From the NCBI RefSeq assembly GCF_028621955.1, contig NZ_CP117516.1, positions 1,014,001 to 1,078,000 of the forward strand: a stretch of DNA of 64,000 nt. The letters run 5' to 3'. This DNA is from Erythrobacter sp. BLCC-B19 (GTDB taxonomy: Bacteria; Pseudomonadota; Alphaproteobacteria; Sphingomonadales; Sphingomonadaceae). Under the pieces are notes generated by a model. That model did no database searches, had not been told where the DNA came from, and worked only from the letters and a program-made list of their open reading frames with translations. The position numbers and the translations under genes are program-made. Position 1 is the stretch's first letter; each line of letters opens with the position of its first letter. Below, one piece after another: positions 25,170-33,352 of this stretch.

Positions 25170-26789
25170 CTAGAGATTGGCGAGAGCCGCCGTCCGCCCC
25201 GCGATGTAGCCATAGGTCAGCGCCGGGCCGAGCGTTCCGCCCGCGCCCGCATAAATCCCTCCCGTCGGGCAGGCGATGGCATTGCCCGCCCCGAGCAGGC
25301 CCGGAATCGGCGCGCCGTCATGGCCGAGGATGCGCGCCTGTCCGTCCGTCCTCGGGCCGCCATTGGTGCCGAGCAGGCCCGAGGCGATCTCCACCGCGTA
25401 GAACGGCGCTTCCCGGATCGCGCCAAGCGTGACGGCGGTGCCCTCCCGCGAACGGTCGCCGTAGAAATGGTCGTAGGCGCTTGTCCCGCGCCCGAAATCG
25501 GGATCGTGGCCCGCATCGGCATGGGCGTTGAAACGCGCCACGGTTGCGGCCAGCGTGTCAGGGTCGAGCCCGATCTGATCCGCCAGCCCCTCCAGCGTGT
25601 CCGCCCGCATCACCCAGTCCGGCATCGGCTGTCCCGGCTGGCGAAGCCCGAGCGGATAGCGCGCGGCATATTGCGCATCGACGATCAGCCACGCGGGCAG
25701 GTTGAGATAGTCGTAATTCGCCGGGTCGAACTGGTGGAACACGCCGCCCAATGCCGAATAATTCGCCGCCTCGTTGCAGAAGCGCCGCCCCGAGCGGTTG
25801 ACCATGATCGAATGGGGCACGGTGCGCTCGATCAGGATGATCTGCGCGCGTGGCTCGCCGCTCGCCCAGGGCGCGTCGGGCGTCACCAGAGTGGGCGCCC
25901 ACCACGCGCTGGTCATGTTGCCCAGCTTCGCGCCCGCCGCCATCGCCAGCTTCAATCCGCCGCCGGTGCCGGTGGGCGGGCTGGCAGGCGCGGTGACGGG
26001 GCCGCGCAGGAAGGTCTGGCGCAGCTCTGCGTCCCATTCGAAACCGCCGGTGGTGATGATCACCCCGCGCCGCGCGGTGAGCGCAAAGGGCGCGCCGTCG
26101 CGGGTGCCCTCGATGCCGGTGATGCGCGCGCCGTCTTTGACCAGCCGGTGCGTTTCCACCCCGAGCACCGGTTCGATCCCGCGCACAAGGCACGCCTTCA
26201 GGAGCCGCCCCACCATCGCCTGACCAAAGCCGCATTGCTGCGCGGCCATGCGCTGCCCCAGCACCTCCAGCGGCGGCAGCGCGGTCGCGCCGCCCAGCGG
26301 CGTTTCGCGCAGCATCAGCGGCTTGGGTTCCTCGATCGCGTAGATTTTCGCCGCCCAATCGCCCAGCTCAGGCAGATCGAACAGATCGTGGTCGAGCGCG
26401 CGCGAGCCTTCCGGCTTTGCGCCCGGCCGGTCGGTGTAATAGTCGGGATAGCCCGGCAGCACCGACACGCTGAGGGCTTCGATCCCTTCAAGGAAGGCCA
26501 GCGCTTCCGGCCCACGATCGACAAAGGCCTCCAGCGTCTCGTCCACCAGATCGCCGTGATCGAGACTGCGGAAATAGGCGAGCGCGTCCTCGCGGCTGTC
26601 AGCCATGCCCGCGGCGCGCATCCGGGGGTTGTCGGCGACCCAGATCACCCCGCCCGAGATCGCCGAGGTGCCGCCGATACGGTCGTATCGCTCGATCAGA
26701 GCAACCGATGCGCCCGCTTCGTGTGCCGCAAGCGCAGCGGCCATGCCGGCCGCGCCTGTCCCGAGAATGATGACATCGACTTCGCTCAT
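25170..26789 (-). CDS. FAD-dependent oxidoreductase, 3-ketosteroid-delta1-dehydrogenase-like
   Basis: A 539-aa flavoprotein. The N-terminal FAD dinucleotide motif is LGTGAAG (9-15), followed by the ribose glutamate in ALIERYDRIGGTSAISGG. GTNGGPRTDGQARILG and the C-terminal FAD loop GGIYAGAGGTLGPALTYG are characteristic of the FAD_binding_2/KstD group. Family members desaturate 3-keto rings (delta1-dehydrogenases) or reduce fumarate-type substrates. A steroid-like or cyclohexanone-type ring desaturation fits the neighbours, but the exact substrate is inferred. Confidence 0.75.
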   Translation of the reverse strand: MSEVDVIILGTGAAGMAAALAAHEAGASVALIERYDRIGGTSAISGGVIWVADNPRMRAAGMADSREDALAYFRSLDHGDLVDETLEAFVDRGPEALAFLEGIEALSVSVLPGYPDYYTDRPGAKPEGSRALDHDLFDLPELGDWAAKIYAIEEPKPLMLRETPLGGATALPPLEVLGQRMAAQQCGFGQAMVGRLLKACLVRGIEPVLGVETHRLVKDGARITGIEGTRDGAPFALTARRGVIITTGGFEWDAELRQTFLRGPVTAPASPPTGTGGGLKLAMAAGAKLGNMTSAWWAPTLVTPDAPWASGEPRAQIILIERTVPHSIMVNRSGRRFCNEAANYSALGGVFHQFDPANYDYLNLPAWLIVDAQYAARYPLGLRQPGQPMPDWVMRADTLEGLADQIGLDPDTLAATVARFNAHADAGHDPDFGRGTSAYDHFYGDRSREGTAVTLGAIREAPFYAVEIASGLLGTNGGPRTDGQARILGHDGAPIPGLLGAGNAIACPTGGIYAGAGGTLGPALTYGYIAGRTAALANL

Positions 26790-26868
26790 GGTGCCATAGA
26801 CGCCTTGCGAGGCCGGCGCGGCAACCCGTCATTTTGGCAAGGTGCCTTGGGGTTCAGTCCTCTCTATT

Positions 26869-26974
26869 CGTCATTGCGAGGAGCCCGAAGGGCGACGCGG
26901 CAATCCACGGACTGCCCTCGCGCCCGGAAGCAATGCCAGTCCCTGGATTGCTTCGCCTAAGGCTCGCAATGACG
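26869..26974. repeat. Palindromic CGTCATTGCGAG repeat, copy 3
   Basis: A 106-bp element with 12-bp terminal inverted repeats (26869-26880 and 26963-26974). Unlike the other copies it lies between divergent genes and ends 17 bp before the next SDR start codon. It would therefore be within the 5' leader or promoter of that gene. Confidence 0.85.
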
Positions 26975-26990
26975 AGAAAGAGGGCAAGCA

Positions 26991-27779
26991 ATGAAACTCG
27001 CAGGAAAAATCGCCGCCATCACCGGGGGCACGGCCGGCATGGGGCGCGGGATCGCCGAGGCGTTTCTCGAAGAGGGCGCGAGCGTCGCGCTGTTCGCGCG
27101 CAATGCCGAAAAGGGCGCGAAGGTGCTCGAGGAACTCGAGGCCAAAGGTTTTGGGCGCGATCGGGCGATCTTCGTCGCGGGCGACGTGATGAGCCAGGCC
27201 GATCTCGAAGGCTTCGTCGACCAGACCATCAAGCATTTCGGCACGCTCGACATTCTGGTGAACAACGCGGGCGGCGCGGGGGATTTGCAGCCGCTCGTCA
27301 ACCTGTCCGATCACGCCTTTGACGAGGCGATGAAGTGGAACGTCTATTCGACCTTCTGGGCCACCCGCCGCGCGCTGCCCACGATGCTCGAAAAGCAGGA
27401 CGGGCGGATCATCAACATCTCCAGCATGGAGGGCAAGCACGGCAAGCCGGTGCTGACCGCCTATTCCGCCGCCAAGCACGCGGTGAACGGCATGACCAAG
27501 AGCCTCGCGCGCGAAGTCGGCGCACAGGGGGTGACGGTCAACGCGATCTGCCCCGGTCTCGTCATCACCGACATCATCAAGAACAACGGCCCCGCCACCG
27601 CCAAGGCGATGGGGATGGAGCTCGACGAGATGATCGCGCTGTTCGCCAGCGAGGCCGCGATCAAGCGCCCCAACGAGGTCGAGGAAATCGCGGCGGTCGC
27701 GGTGCTGCTCGCCAGCAAGGCAGGCGCGGGGATCACCGGCGCGCAGATCAGCGTCGATGGAGGCACGGCGCAGTATTGA
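26991..27779 (+). CDS. Short-chain dehydrogenase/reductase
   Basis: A 262-aa classical SDR with TGGTAGMG (11-18), NNAG (91-94), S145, Y158 and K162 (YSAAK). R37 in LFARN suggests NADP(H). The ATG follows AAAGAGGG at good spacing inside the arm of a palindromic repeat. It probably reduces or oxidises a keto/hydroxy intermediate. Downstream there is only the parS palindrome before the convergent SDR. Confidence 0.85.
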   Translation: MKLAGKIAAITGGTAGMGRGIAEAFLEEGASVALFARNAEKGAKVLEELEAKGFGRDRAIFVAGDVMSQADLEGFVDQTIKHFGTLDILVNNAGGAGDLQPLVNLSDHAFDEAMKWNVYSTFWATRRALPTMLEKQDGRIINISSMEGKHGKPVLTAYSAAKHAVNGMTKSLAREVGAQGVTVNAICPGLVITDIIKNNGPATAKAMGMELDEMIALFASEAAIKRPNEVEEIAAVAVLLASKAGAGITGAQISVDGGTAQY

Positions 27780-27813
27780 GGGCTTTGCGCAGGCCTTGTC
27801 GGGTTTTTGCAGC

Positions 27814-27847
27814 CGCCTGCGATGTTTCACGTGGAACATCGCAGGCG
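27814..27847. promoter_or_regulatory. parS centromere site for ParB, inside a 34-bp palindrome
   Basis: The 16-mer TGTTTCACGTGGAACA (27823-27838) is exactly the canonical bacterial parS sequence read on the opposite strand (TGTTCCACGTGAAACA). It is extended by perfect 9-bp arms, CGCCTGCGA and TCGCAGGCG (27814-27822 and 27839-27847), so the whole is a 34-bp palindrome with one mismatched pair. ParB binds parS, spreads and loads SMC, usually near the replication origin. The site sits between two convergent SDR genes, where the hairpin could also stop transcription. No parAB or dnaA is in the window. Confidence 0.9.
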
Positions 27848-27856
27848 CAAGCAGGC

Positions 27857-28666
27857 CTAGCTTTGCAGCTTCGCCATCGCCGCGCCGACGGCGGCGGCAA
27901 CGTCATGGGCTTGCGGATTGCCGCGCATGATAAGGCCGCCATTGGGCTGGATGTTGGCCCCTGTGACATAGGCCTGATCGGTCGAGAGCCACAGGCAGGC
28001 GTGCGCCACGTCATCCACCGTGTTGAGCCTGCCCATCGGGTAGCGCGGCAGGAAGGCATCGGTCAGGCCCGGCACCTGAAAGCTGTCATGCGTCATCGGG
28101 CTGTCGGTGAAGGCGGGGGAGACGGTGTTGGCCTTGATCCCGAGGTGCCCGTAATCATTCGCCACGCACTCGATCAGCGCCTCGCTGCCGCGCTTGGTGC
28201 CGATATAGGCCGCGTGGTTGGTGATGATCGCCTTGGTGGTGGCCGAGGACAGGGAAATCAGTGATCCGCCCGTGGGTTGCTGGGCCGACATGACCCGGAC
28301 GAAAGCCTGGAGGAAGTGGTGCACGCCCTTGAACTGCAGGTCGACGATCTGGTCGAGCTGTTCGTCGGTGATCTCCTCCATGCTGGCGAGCAGCCCCCAG
28401 CCGGTGGTGTTGATCGCGATATCGACCCGCCCGAACGTGGCGACCGCCTTGTCGGCCATGGCATTGACCTCGGGCTTCCTGGCGATGTCGCACAGGGCGT
28501 ATGCGCCCCCGATTTCCTGTGCCAGCGCGGCGAGCGGCGCTTCCTTGCGGCCCGCGACCATGACCTTCGCGCCCTCCTTCGCGAACAGCCGGGCGATGGT
28601 CTGGCCCATGTTGCCCTCCGATGCCGCACCCAGAATGACGGCGGTCTTGCCCTGCAATTGTCCCAT
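27857..28666 (-). CDS. Short-chain dehydrogenase/reductase (divergent, enoyl-reductase-like)
   Basis: A 269-aa SDR. The cofactor loop GAASEGNMGQ (13-22) is looser than the classical TGxxxGIG, and the usual NNAG is replaced by NTTG (86-89). The catalytic site remains as S141, Y154 and K158 (YIGTK). R40 and K41 suggest NADPH. The loop resembles SDRs of the FabI-like or steroid-oxidoreductase branches. The reaction is unassigned. ATG 28666 is preceded by AGAGGAGA. It is divergent from the SnoaL-ABM-mobA operon. Confidence 0.8.
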   Translation of the reverse strand: MGQLQGKTAVILGAASEGNMGQTIARLFAKEGAKVMVAGRKEAPLAALAQEIGGAYALCDIARKPEVNAMADKAVATFGRVDIAINTTGWGLLASMEEITDEQLDQIVDLQFKGVHHFLQAFVRVMSAQQPTGGSLISLSSATTKAIITNHAAYIGTKRGSEALIECVANDYGHLGIKANTVSPAFTDSPMTHDSFQVPGLTDAFLPRYPMGRLNTVDDVAHACLWLSTDQAYVTGANIQPNGGLIMRGNPQAHDVAAAVGAAMAKLQS

Positions 28667-28723
28667 GATGTGTCTCCTCTCTTGCTGCGTGGAGTAACAC
28701 GCCCGGACGCGCCCTCACCCTTC

Positions 28724-28765
28724 CCAAAAGTGGGCATTGTCGCTTGGCGGTCTGGGGGCCGATAG
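28724..28765 (+). promoter_or_regulatory. Shared upstream element and candidate promoter of the SnoaL-ABM-mobA operon
   Basis: CCAAAAGTG (28724-28732) is followed at the same spacing as at 13188 by CATTGTCG. TTGTCG (28737-28742) would be a -35 and CGATAG (28760-28765) the -10. The match to the element at 13188 is 16 of 19 positions over CCAAAAGTG-NN-CATTGYCG, with both start codons about 60-65 nt downstream. Confidence 0.4.
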
Positions 28766-28791
28766 CCGGAACCAGCAAGGGAGAGAGAACC

Positions 28792-29202
28792 ATGTTTACC
28801 GGCCCACTCGAAGATCGCGTGGCGATCCATGAATTGAACGGCACCTATGCCGATGGCGTGGTGCGGATCGATGCCGACACCTGGGCGACGGTGTGGGCCG
28901 ATGATGCCGATTGGGATCTGATGGGCCACAAGACCAAGGGCAAGGACGCGATCGTGGCCTTCTGGAACGGAGCCATGTCAGGGCTGGAGGCGGTGAGCTT
29001 CCACTGCGTCCCCTGCATGATCGCAGTCACCGGCGACACGGCGCGTTCGCGGGTGCAGACGCAGGAAATTTTGAAGCCCAAGGACGGCAAGGCGCGCCAT
29101 GTCGGCGGGCTGTATGAAGACGAGTTGAAAAAGGTCGATGGGCGCTGGCTGTTCACCAGCCGCACGTTCAAGATCGTCGCGGAATTCGGAGTGGAAGGCT
29201 AA
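28792..29202 (+). CDS. SnoaL/NTF2-like small protein
   Basis: A 136-aa SnoaL-fold protein: EDRVAIHELNGTYADGVVRID, TWATVWADDADWDLMG and the C-terminal LYEDELKKVDGRWLFTSRTFKI are family-typical. ATG 28792 is preceded by GGGAGAGAG. It begins an operon with the ABM protein and mobA. It probably acts on a small pathway intermediate; the reaction is not known. Confidence 0.75.
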   Translation: MFTGPLEDRVAIHELNGTYADGVVRIDADTWATVWADDADWDLMGHKTKGKDAIVAFWNGAMSGLEAVSFHCVPCMIAVTGDTARSRVQTQEILKPKDGKARHVGGLYEDELKKVDGRWLFTSRTFKIVAEFGVEG

Positions 29203-29206
29203 CCCA

Positions 29207-29548
29207 ATGGCAAAAATCGTGATTTCCGCGCAGATCGACCTCGACCCCGCCCAGCGCGAGGAAGCGCTGCGCAGCGCGCGCCCGCATATCGAGGCCGCGC
29301 TCGCCGAGAAGGGTTGCATCCACTACGACTGGAGCGCCTGTTCGATGAACCCCGCCAGGGTCAATGTGTTCGAGGAATGGGAAAGCGAGGAAGACCTCGC
29401 CGCCCATTTCCGCGATCCGGCCTATACCGGGATGCGCGATCATATCGGCAAGTTCGGCATCACGGCGGCGGTCAGCAAGAAGTACCGTGTCGATGCGGAG
29501 GGGCCGGTCTACAATGCCGAAGGGCAAGCGACCGAAGCATTTGACTAG
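29207..29548 (+). CDS. Antibiotic biosynthesis monooxygenase (ABM) domain protein
   Basis: A 113-aa dimeric alpha+beta-barrel protein. IVISAQIDLDPAQREEALRSA, EKGCIHYDWSACSM and VNVFEEWESEEDLAAHFRDP give the full ABM signature. It is closer to quinol-monooxygenase-type YgiN proteins than the ABM protein at 21.4 kb. It starts 4 nt after the SnoaL-like gene. Its 3' end is overlapped by the start of mobA. Confidence 0.8.
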   Translation: MAKIVISAQIDLDPAQREEALRSARPHIEAALAEKGCIHYDWSACSMNPARVNVFEEWESEEDLAAHFRDPAYTGMRDHIGKFGITAAVSKKYRVDAEGPVYNAEGQATEAFD

Positions 29549-30053
29549 GCTGCTGGGAGCGATCCTGGCCGGCGGACAGGCGCGGCGGTTCGGCAGCGAC
29601 AAGGCGCAGGCGCTCTATCAAGGCGCGCGGCTGATCGACCGGGTGGCTGACGCGATGGTGCCCCAGTGCGCTGGCCTGATCGTCTGCGGGCGTGAAGAGC
29701 CGGGGTTCCGCTGCATCCGCGACTGGCCCGAGGTCGGCCTTGGCCCGCTCGGCGGCCTCGCGGCGGCGCTGCGCCATGCGGGGGAGCAGGGCTTTTCCCA
29801 TGTCCTGTCCGCAGGTGTCGACGCGCCCGATCTGCCGCATGATCTGGCCATCTGCCTTGCAGGCGACGGGGCAGCGATTGTCGAGAGCCAGCCGGTGGTC
29901 GGGCTATGGCCGGCCGGGGCCGCCGCCGCGCTCGAAGCCTTCATGGCCGGCGGCGGCCGCTCGCTCTACCGCTTCGCCGACCATATTGGCGCGCGGCGGG
30001 TCACGCTTCCCGCGCCGCTGATGAACGTCAATTACCCTGAGGATCTGGCCTAG
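29514..30053 (+). CDS. mobA: Molybdenum cofactor guanylyltransferase
   Basis: A 179-aa MobA-type nucleotidyltransferase that attaches GMP to molybdopterin to build the (bis-)MGD cofactor. LAGGQARRFGSDK (18-30) is the GTP-binding signature. GPLGGLAAAL and LSAGVDAPDLP hold the metal/guanine site, and MNVNYPEDL the C-terminal motif. I prefer ATG 29514, which has GGAGGGG upstream and overlaps the ABM gene by 35 nt. TTG 29541 would give a nine-residue shorter N-terminus. Its presence 1.1 kb from a molybdopterin oxidoreductase gene is functionally telling. Confidence 0.85.
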   Translation: MPKGKRPKHLTRLLGAILAGGQARRFGSDKAQALYQGARLIDRVADAMVPQCAGLIVCGREEPGFRCIRDWPEVGLGPLGGLAAALRHAGEQGFSHVLSAGVDAPDLPHDLAICLAGDGAAIVESQPVVGLWPAGAAAALEAFMAGGGRSLYRFADHIGARRVTLPAPLMNVNYPEDLA

Positions 30054-31054
30054 AGCTTCAGCAGCTGCTTGCCCCGGTTCTGCCCGCTGAACAGCCGCTG
30101 CAAGGTGGTCGGCGCGTTTTCGAAGCCGTGCTGGATGTCTTCCTGATACTTCAGGCTGCCATCCTTGACGAAGCCTTCCAGCCGCTTGCGGATGCCGGGG
30201 AATTCGCTCGCCCAGTCGAGCACGATGAAGCCCGCCATGGTGCCACGCCGGAACACGAGGTTGAAGTAGTTCTCAGGCCCGGCAGGCAGGCTCCCCGTCT
30301 CGTAGCGGCTGATCCCGCCGCAGATCACCACACGCGCACCGGTGGCGATGCAGGCGAGCATATCGTTCAGGATCTTGCCGCCGACATTGTCGTAGATCAC
30401 GTCCACGCCGCGCGGGCACAGCTCGCGGATCTGCGCCTTCACATTGCCCGCCTTGTAGTCGATCGCGGCGGCATAGCCGGCCTCGCCCACCAGCCAGTCG
30501 CACTTGTCCTGCCCGCCCGCGATGCCGACCACGCGGCACCCTGCGATCTTCGCGAGCTGGCCGACGATGCTTCCCGTCGCCCCCGCCGCGCCCGATACCA
30601 GCACGGTATCGCCCGCCACCGGCTTGCCCACCTTGAACAGCCCGCAATAGGCGGTCAGCCCCGTCGTCCCCAGCACCGAGAGCACGGCGGTGGGCGAGAT
30701 TTCGGTCTCGACCTTGGTCAGCTCCTTGCCGTCAGTGACGAGATATTCGGTCCAGCCGGTGGTGCCGAACACCATGTCGCCCACAGCAAACCTGCCGCCG
30801 TTGGAGGCGACCACCTCGGCAATCCCGCTGCCGCGCATCACGTCGCCGATGTTCATGGGCGCAACGTAATCGGCGATGTTCTCCATCCAGCCCTTCTGCG
30901 CCGGATCGAAGCCGAGATAATGGGTCTTGAGCAGCATCTCGCCCGGGGCAGGATCGGGGAGCTGGGTTTCGATCAGCTTGAAATCATTGTCGATCTCGAT
31001 CCCGCGACCGCGCGGGTGACCGTTCAGGAGCCATTGGCGGGTGGTGGTGGGCAT
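30050..31054 (-). CDS. NADP-dependent oxidoreductase, CurA/LTB4DH-type medium-chain reductase
   Basis: A 334-aa zinc-independent MDR protein. The nucleotide loop is SGAAGATGS, followed by GIAGGQDKCDWLVGEAG and DVIYDNVGG. The N-terminal NDFKLIETQLPDPAPGEMLLK and HYLGFDPAQKGWM fit CurA-type double-bond reductases. ATG 31054 has GGAG upstream at better spacing than the ATG five codons earlier. Its stop interlocks with that of mobA (CTAG). It is the second of three paralogues. Confidence 0.8.
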   Translation of the reverse strand: MPTTTRQWLLNGHPRGRGIEIDNDFKLIETQLPDPAPGEMLLKTHYLGFDPAQKGWMENIADYVAPMNIGDVMRGSGIAEVVASNGGRFAVGDMVFGTTGWTEYLVTDGKELTKVETEISPTAVLSVLGTTGLTAYCGLFKVGKPVAGDTVLVSGAAGATGSIVGQLAKIAGCRVVGIAGGQDKCDWLVGEAGYAAAIDYKAGNVKAQIRELCPRGVDVIYDNVGGKILNDMLACIATGARVVICGGISRYETGSLPAGPENYFNLVFRRGTMAGFIVLDWASEFPGIRKRLEGFVKDGSLKYQEDIQHGFENAPTTLQRLFSGQNRGKQLLKL

Positions 31055-31126
31055 CGGGTATCGCTCCATCTGTCAGAGAATTGTTTGCCTGCCCTATTGC
31101 GGGCGCGCCGCCGCGCTCTCCACGGA

Positions 31127-31166
31127 CAAAAGTATCAGTCGAGCCCCCTGCCCCCTGTGGTAGTTT
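31127..31166 (+). promoter_or_regulatory. Third, weaker copy of the CAAAAGT upstream element
   Basis: CAAAAGT (31127-31133) is followed by ATCAGTCG, where CAGTCG (31136-31141) could be a -35 and TAGTTT (31161-31166) a -10. It lies 56 nt before the molybdopterin-enzyme start codon. The similarity to the elements at 13188 and 28724 includes the spacing to the TCG. Confidence 0.3.
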
Positions 31167-31188
31167 GCGCTCTCCAAGGAGAGAGATG

Positions 31189-33327
31189 ATGGGCGTCGAG
31201 ACTCACAAGACTTTCTGCCGCTTCTGCCATGCCAACTGCGCGATGGAAGTCGATGTCGAAAACGGGAAGGTCGTCGAAGTGCGCGGCGATCCCGACGATC
31301 CGGCCTATGGCGGCTACACCTGCATGAAGGGGCGCGAGCTGCCCGACAGCCACAATTCGGAAAACCGCCTGCATCACAGCCTTGTGAGGAACGCGGACGG
31401 CGAATTCGTCTCGACCCCGATGCCCGAGGCGCTCGCCCATGTGGCGTCGGAACTGCGGCGGATCATCGACCAGCACGGCCCTCATTCGGTGGCGGTGTTC
31501 ATGGGTTCGGGCGGCTTCCAGAACTCGGCCGCGATGGCCGCATCACTGAGCTTTGCGCAAGCGGTGGGAAGCCGCAATTTCTACACCTCGGTAACGCTCG
31601 ATCAGCCCGCCAAGGTCTTCACCACCGCGCGCTATGGCAAGTGGATGGCGGGGCCGAATACTTTTTCGGAGAGCGACGTCGCCTTCTTCATCGGCAACAA
31701 CCCGATCGTCTCGCACTACGCGCCCGTCGGCGGCGTCCCGCCCTTCAGTCCCTCGCGCCGCATCCGCGATCAGAAGGCCAAGGGATTGAAGCTCATCGTC
31801 GCCGACCCGCGCGAGAGCGATGTCGCGCGGCTTGCCGACATCTACCTGCCGGTCAAGCCGGGCGAGGATCCGGCGATGCTGGCGGGGATGCTGAATGTGA
31901 TCATCAGCGAAGGCCTCTACGACCGCAACTTCGTCGCCGCGCATGTCGACGGCTTCGACGAATTGGCGGAGGCGGTGAAGGCCTTCCCGCCCGAAGTCGC
32001 CGCCGAACGTGCAGGGTTGGACACAGATCAACTGGTCGCCGCCGCACGGATGTTCGCGACCGGCTCGAAGGGCTGCGCGGTCACCGGCACCGGCCCTGAA
32101 ATGGCGGGTAACGGGACGCTGACCGAGTATCTCGTGGTCTGCCTCAACACCATCTGCGCCCGCTTCAAGCAGGAGGGCGAGAAGGCCGCGATCCCCGGCG
32201 TGTTCAGTCCTTACCAGAACGCCCGGCGCGCGCAGGTCGGCCCGCCTGTGCCGATGTTCGGCGCGGAAGGGATGCCGAAGTCGCGCTTCCGCGGCCTCGG
32301 GCATCTGGGCTGGGAAATGCCCTGCAACGTGCTCGCCGATGAAATCCTCACCCCCGGCGAAGGCCAGGTGCGCGCGCTGATTTCGGTTGGCGGCAATCCG
32401 GTGGTGGGCTTCCCCGATCAGGCCAAGATGGCCCGCGCGCTCGATGATCTCGAGCTGTTCGTGCAGATCGACCCGTGGATGAGCGCCAGCGCCAAGCGCG
32501 CCACGGTGGTGCTCGCGCCCTCGCAATGCCTCGAGCGCGAGGACATCACCAGCCTCTCCGAATGGTGGCATGAAGAACCCTATGCCCGCTACACCGAGGC
32601 GGTGGTGGAGGCGCCGGGCGATTGCATCGACGAATACGAGATGTTCTGGACGCTGGCGCACCATCTCGGCATCCAGATGAACCTCGCGGGCGGCCCGCTG
32701 CCGATGGACAGGAAGCCCACCAAGCAGGAGTTCCTCGACCTGGCCGTGACCGGCTGCCTCGTGCCGCCCAGCCAGGTGCGCAAGGACTGCGCGGCCAATG
32801 GCGGGGCGGCGGTGCTCTATCCCGAAAAGCACCCCAAGGTGGAGCCGGTCGACGAGAGCGAGTTCCACCGCTTCGATCTCGCCGTGGGGGCGATGCCCTC
32901 GCAAATCCTCAAATATGCCGACGCCAGCGCCGCGCGCGAGGGCTTCGACTTCCGGCTGATCAGCCGCCGCTCGAAGACGCGGTTCAACTCGATCGGCCAC
33001 CCCTTGAAGAAGCTGCAAGCCAAGACCACCACCAACCCCGCCTTCATCCACCCCGACGACATTGCCGCGCTGGGCCTCGAGGAAGGCGGACTGGTGGCGA
33101 TCACCAGCCCCCACGCCACCATTCACGGGGTCGTCAAGGCGAGCGACAAGGTGCGGCGCGGGATCGTCTCGATGGCCCATGCCTATGGCGATGCCGATGC
33201 GACGAAGGAGGATGTGCGCGAGCGCGGCTCCTCGACCAACCGGCTGGTGAGCGAGGTGGTCGATTACGATCCGATCACCGGCCAATCGCTTCAGAGCGCC
33301 ATTCCGGTGAAGCTCGAACCGGCCTGA
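31189..33327 (+). CDS. Molybdopterin-dependent oxidoreductase (DMSO reductase family)
   Basis: A 712-aa cytoplasmic enzyme without a Tat signal. An N-terminal [4Fe-4S] site is formed by C10, C13, C17 and C45. The bis-MGD-binding core follows, with MGSGGF, NNPIVSHYAP and SVGGNPVVGFPDQ. The C-terminal dinucleotide domain has RRSKTRFNSIGH and a STNRLVSEVVDYDP end. No Cys or Sec is obvious at the usual Mo-ligand region (TSVTLDQPAKVF). No small iron-sulfur or cytochrome subunit is adjacent. The substrate could be a carbon skeleton to be hydroxylated or an aldehyde. ATG 31189 has AAGGAG seven bases upstream. Confidence 0.85.
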   Translation: MGVETHKTFCRFCHANCAMEVDVENGKVVEVRGDPDDPAYGGYTCMKGRELPDSHNSENRLHHSLVRNADGEFVSTPMPEALAHVASELRRIIDQHGPHSVAVFMGSGGFQNSAAMAASLSFAQAVGSRNFYTSVTLDQPAKVFTTARYGKWMAGPNTFSESDVAFFIGNNPIVSHYAPVGGVPPFSPSRRIRDQKAKGLKLIVADPRESDVARLADIYLPVKPGEDPAMLAGMLNVIISEGLYDRNFVAAHVDGFDELAEAVKAFPPEVAAERAGLDTDQLVAAARMFATGSKGCAVTGTGPEMAGNGTLTEYLVVCLNTICARFKQEGEKAAIPGVFSPYQNARRAQVGPPVPMFGAEGMPKSRFRGLGHLGWEMPCNVLADEILTPGEGQVRALISVGGNPVVGFPDQAKMARALDDLELFVQIDPWMSASAKRATVVLAPSQCLEREDITSLSEWWHEEPYARYTEAVVEAPGDCIDEYEMFWTLAHHLGIQMNLAGGPLPMDRKPTKQEFLDLAVTGCLVPPSQVRKDCAANGGAAVLYPEKHPKVEPVDESEFHRFDLAVGAMPSQILKYADASAAREGFDFRLISRRSKTRFNSIGHPLKKLQAKTTTNPAFIHPDDIAALGLEEGGLVAITSPHATIHGVVKASDKVRRGIVSMAHAYGDADATKEDVRERGSSTNRLVSEVVDYDPITGQSLQSAIPVKLEPA

Positions 33328-33352
33328 TTTTCACCCAAATCGAAAGACTGAC

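Noticed and set aside
31543..33285. A 580-codon minus-strand frame opposite the molybdopterin enzyme
   Set aside because: Antisense shadow with no family sequence. The plus-strand gene has its iron-sulfur cysteines and MGD motifs.
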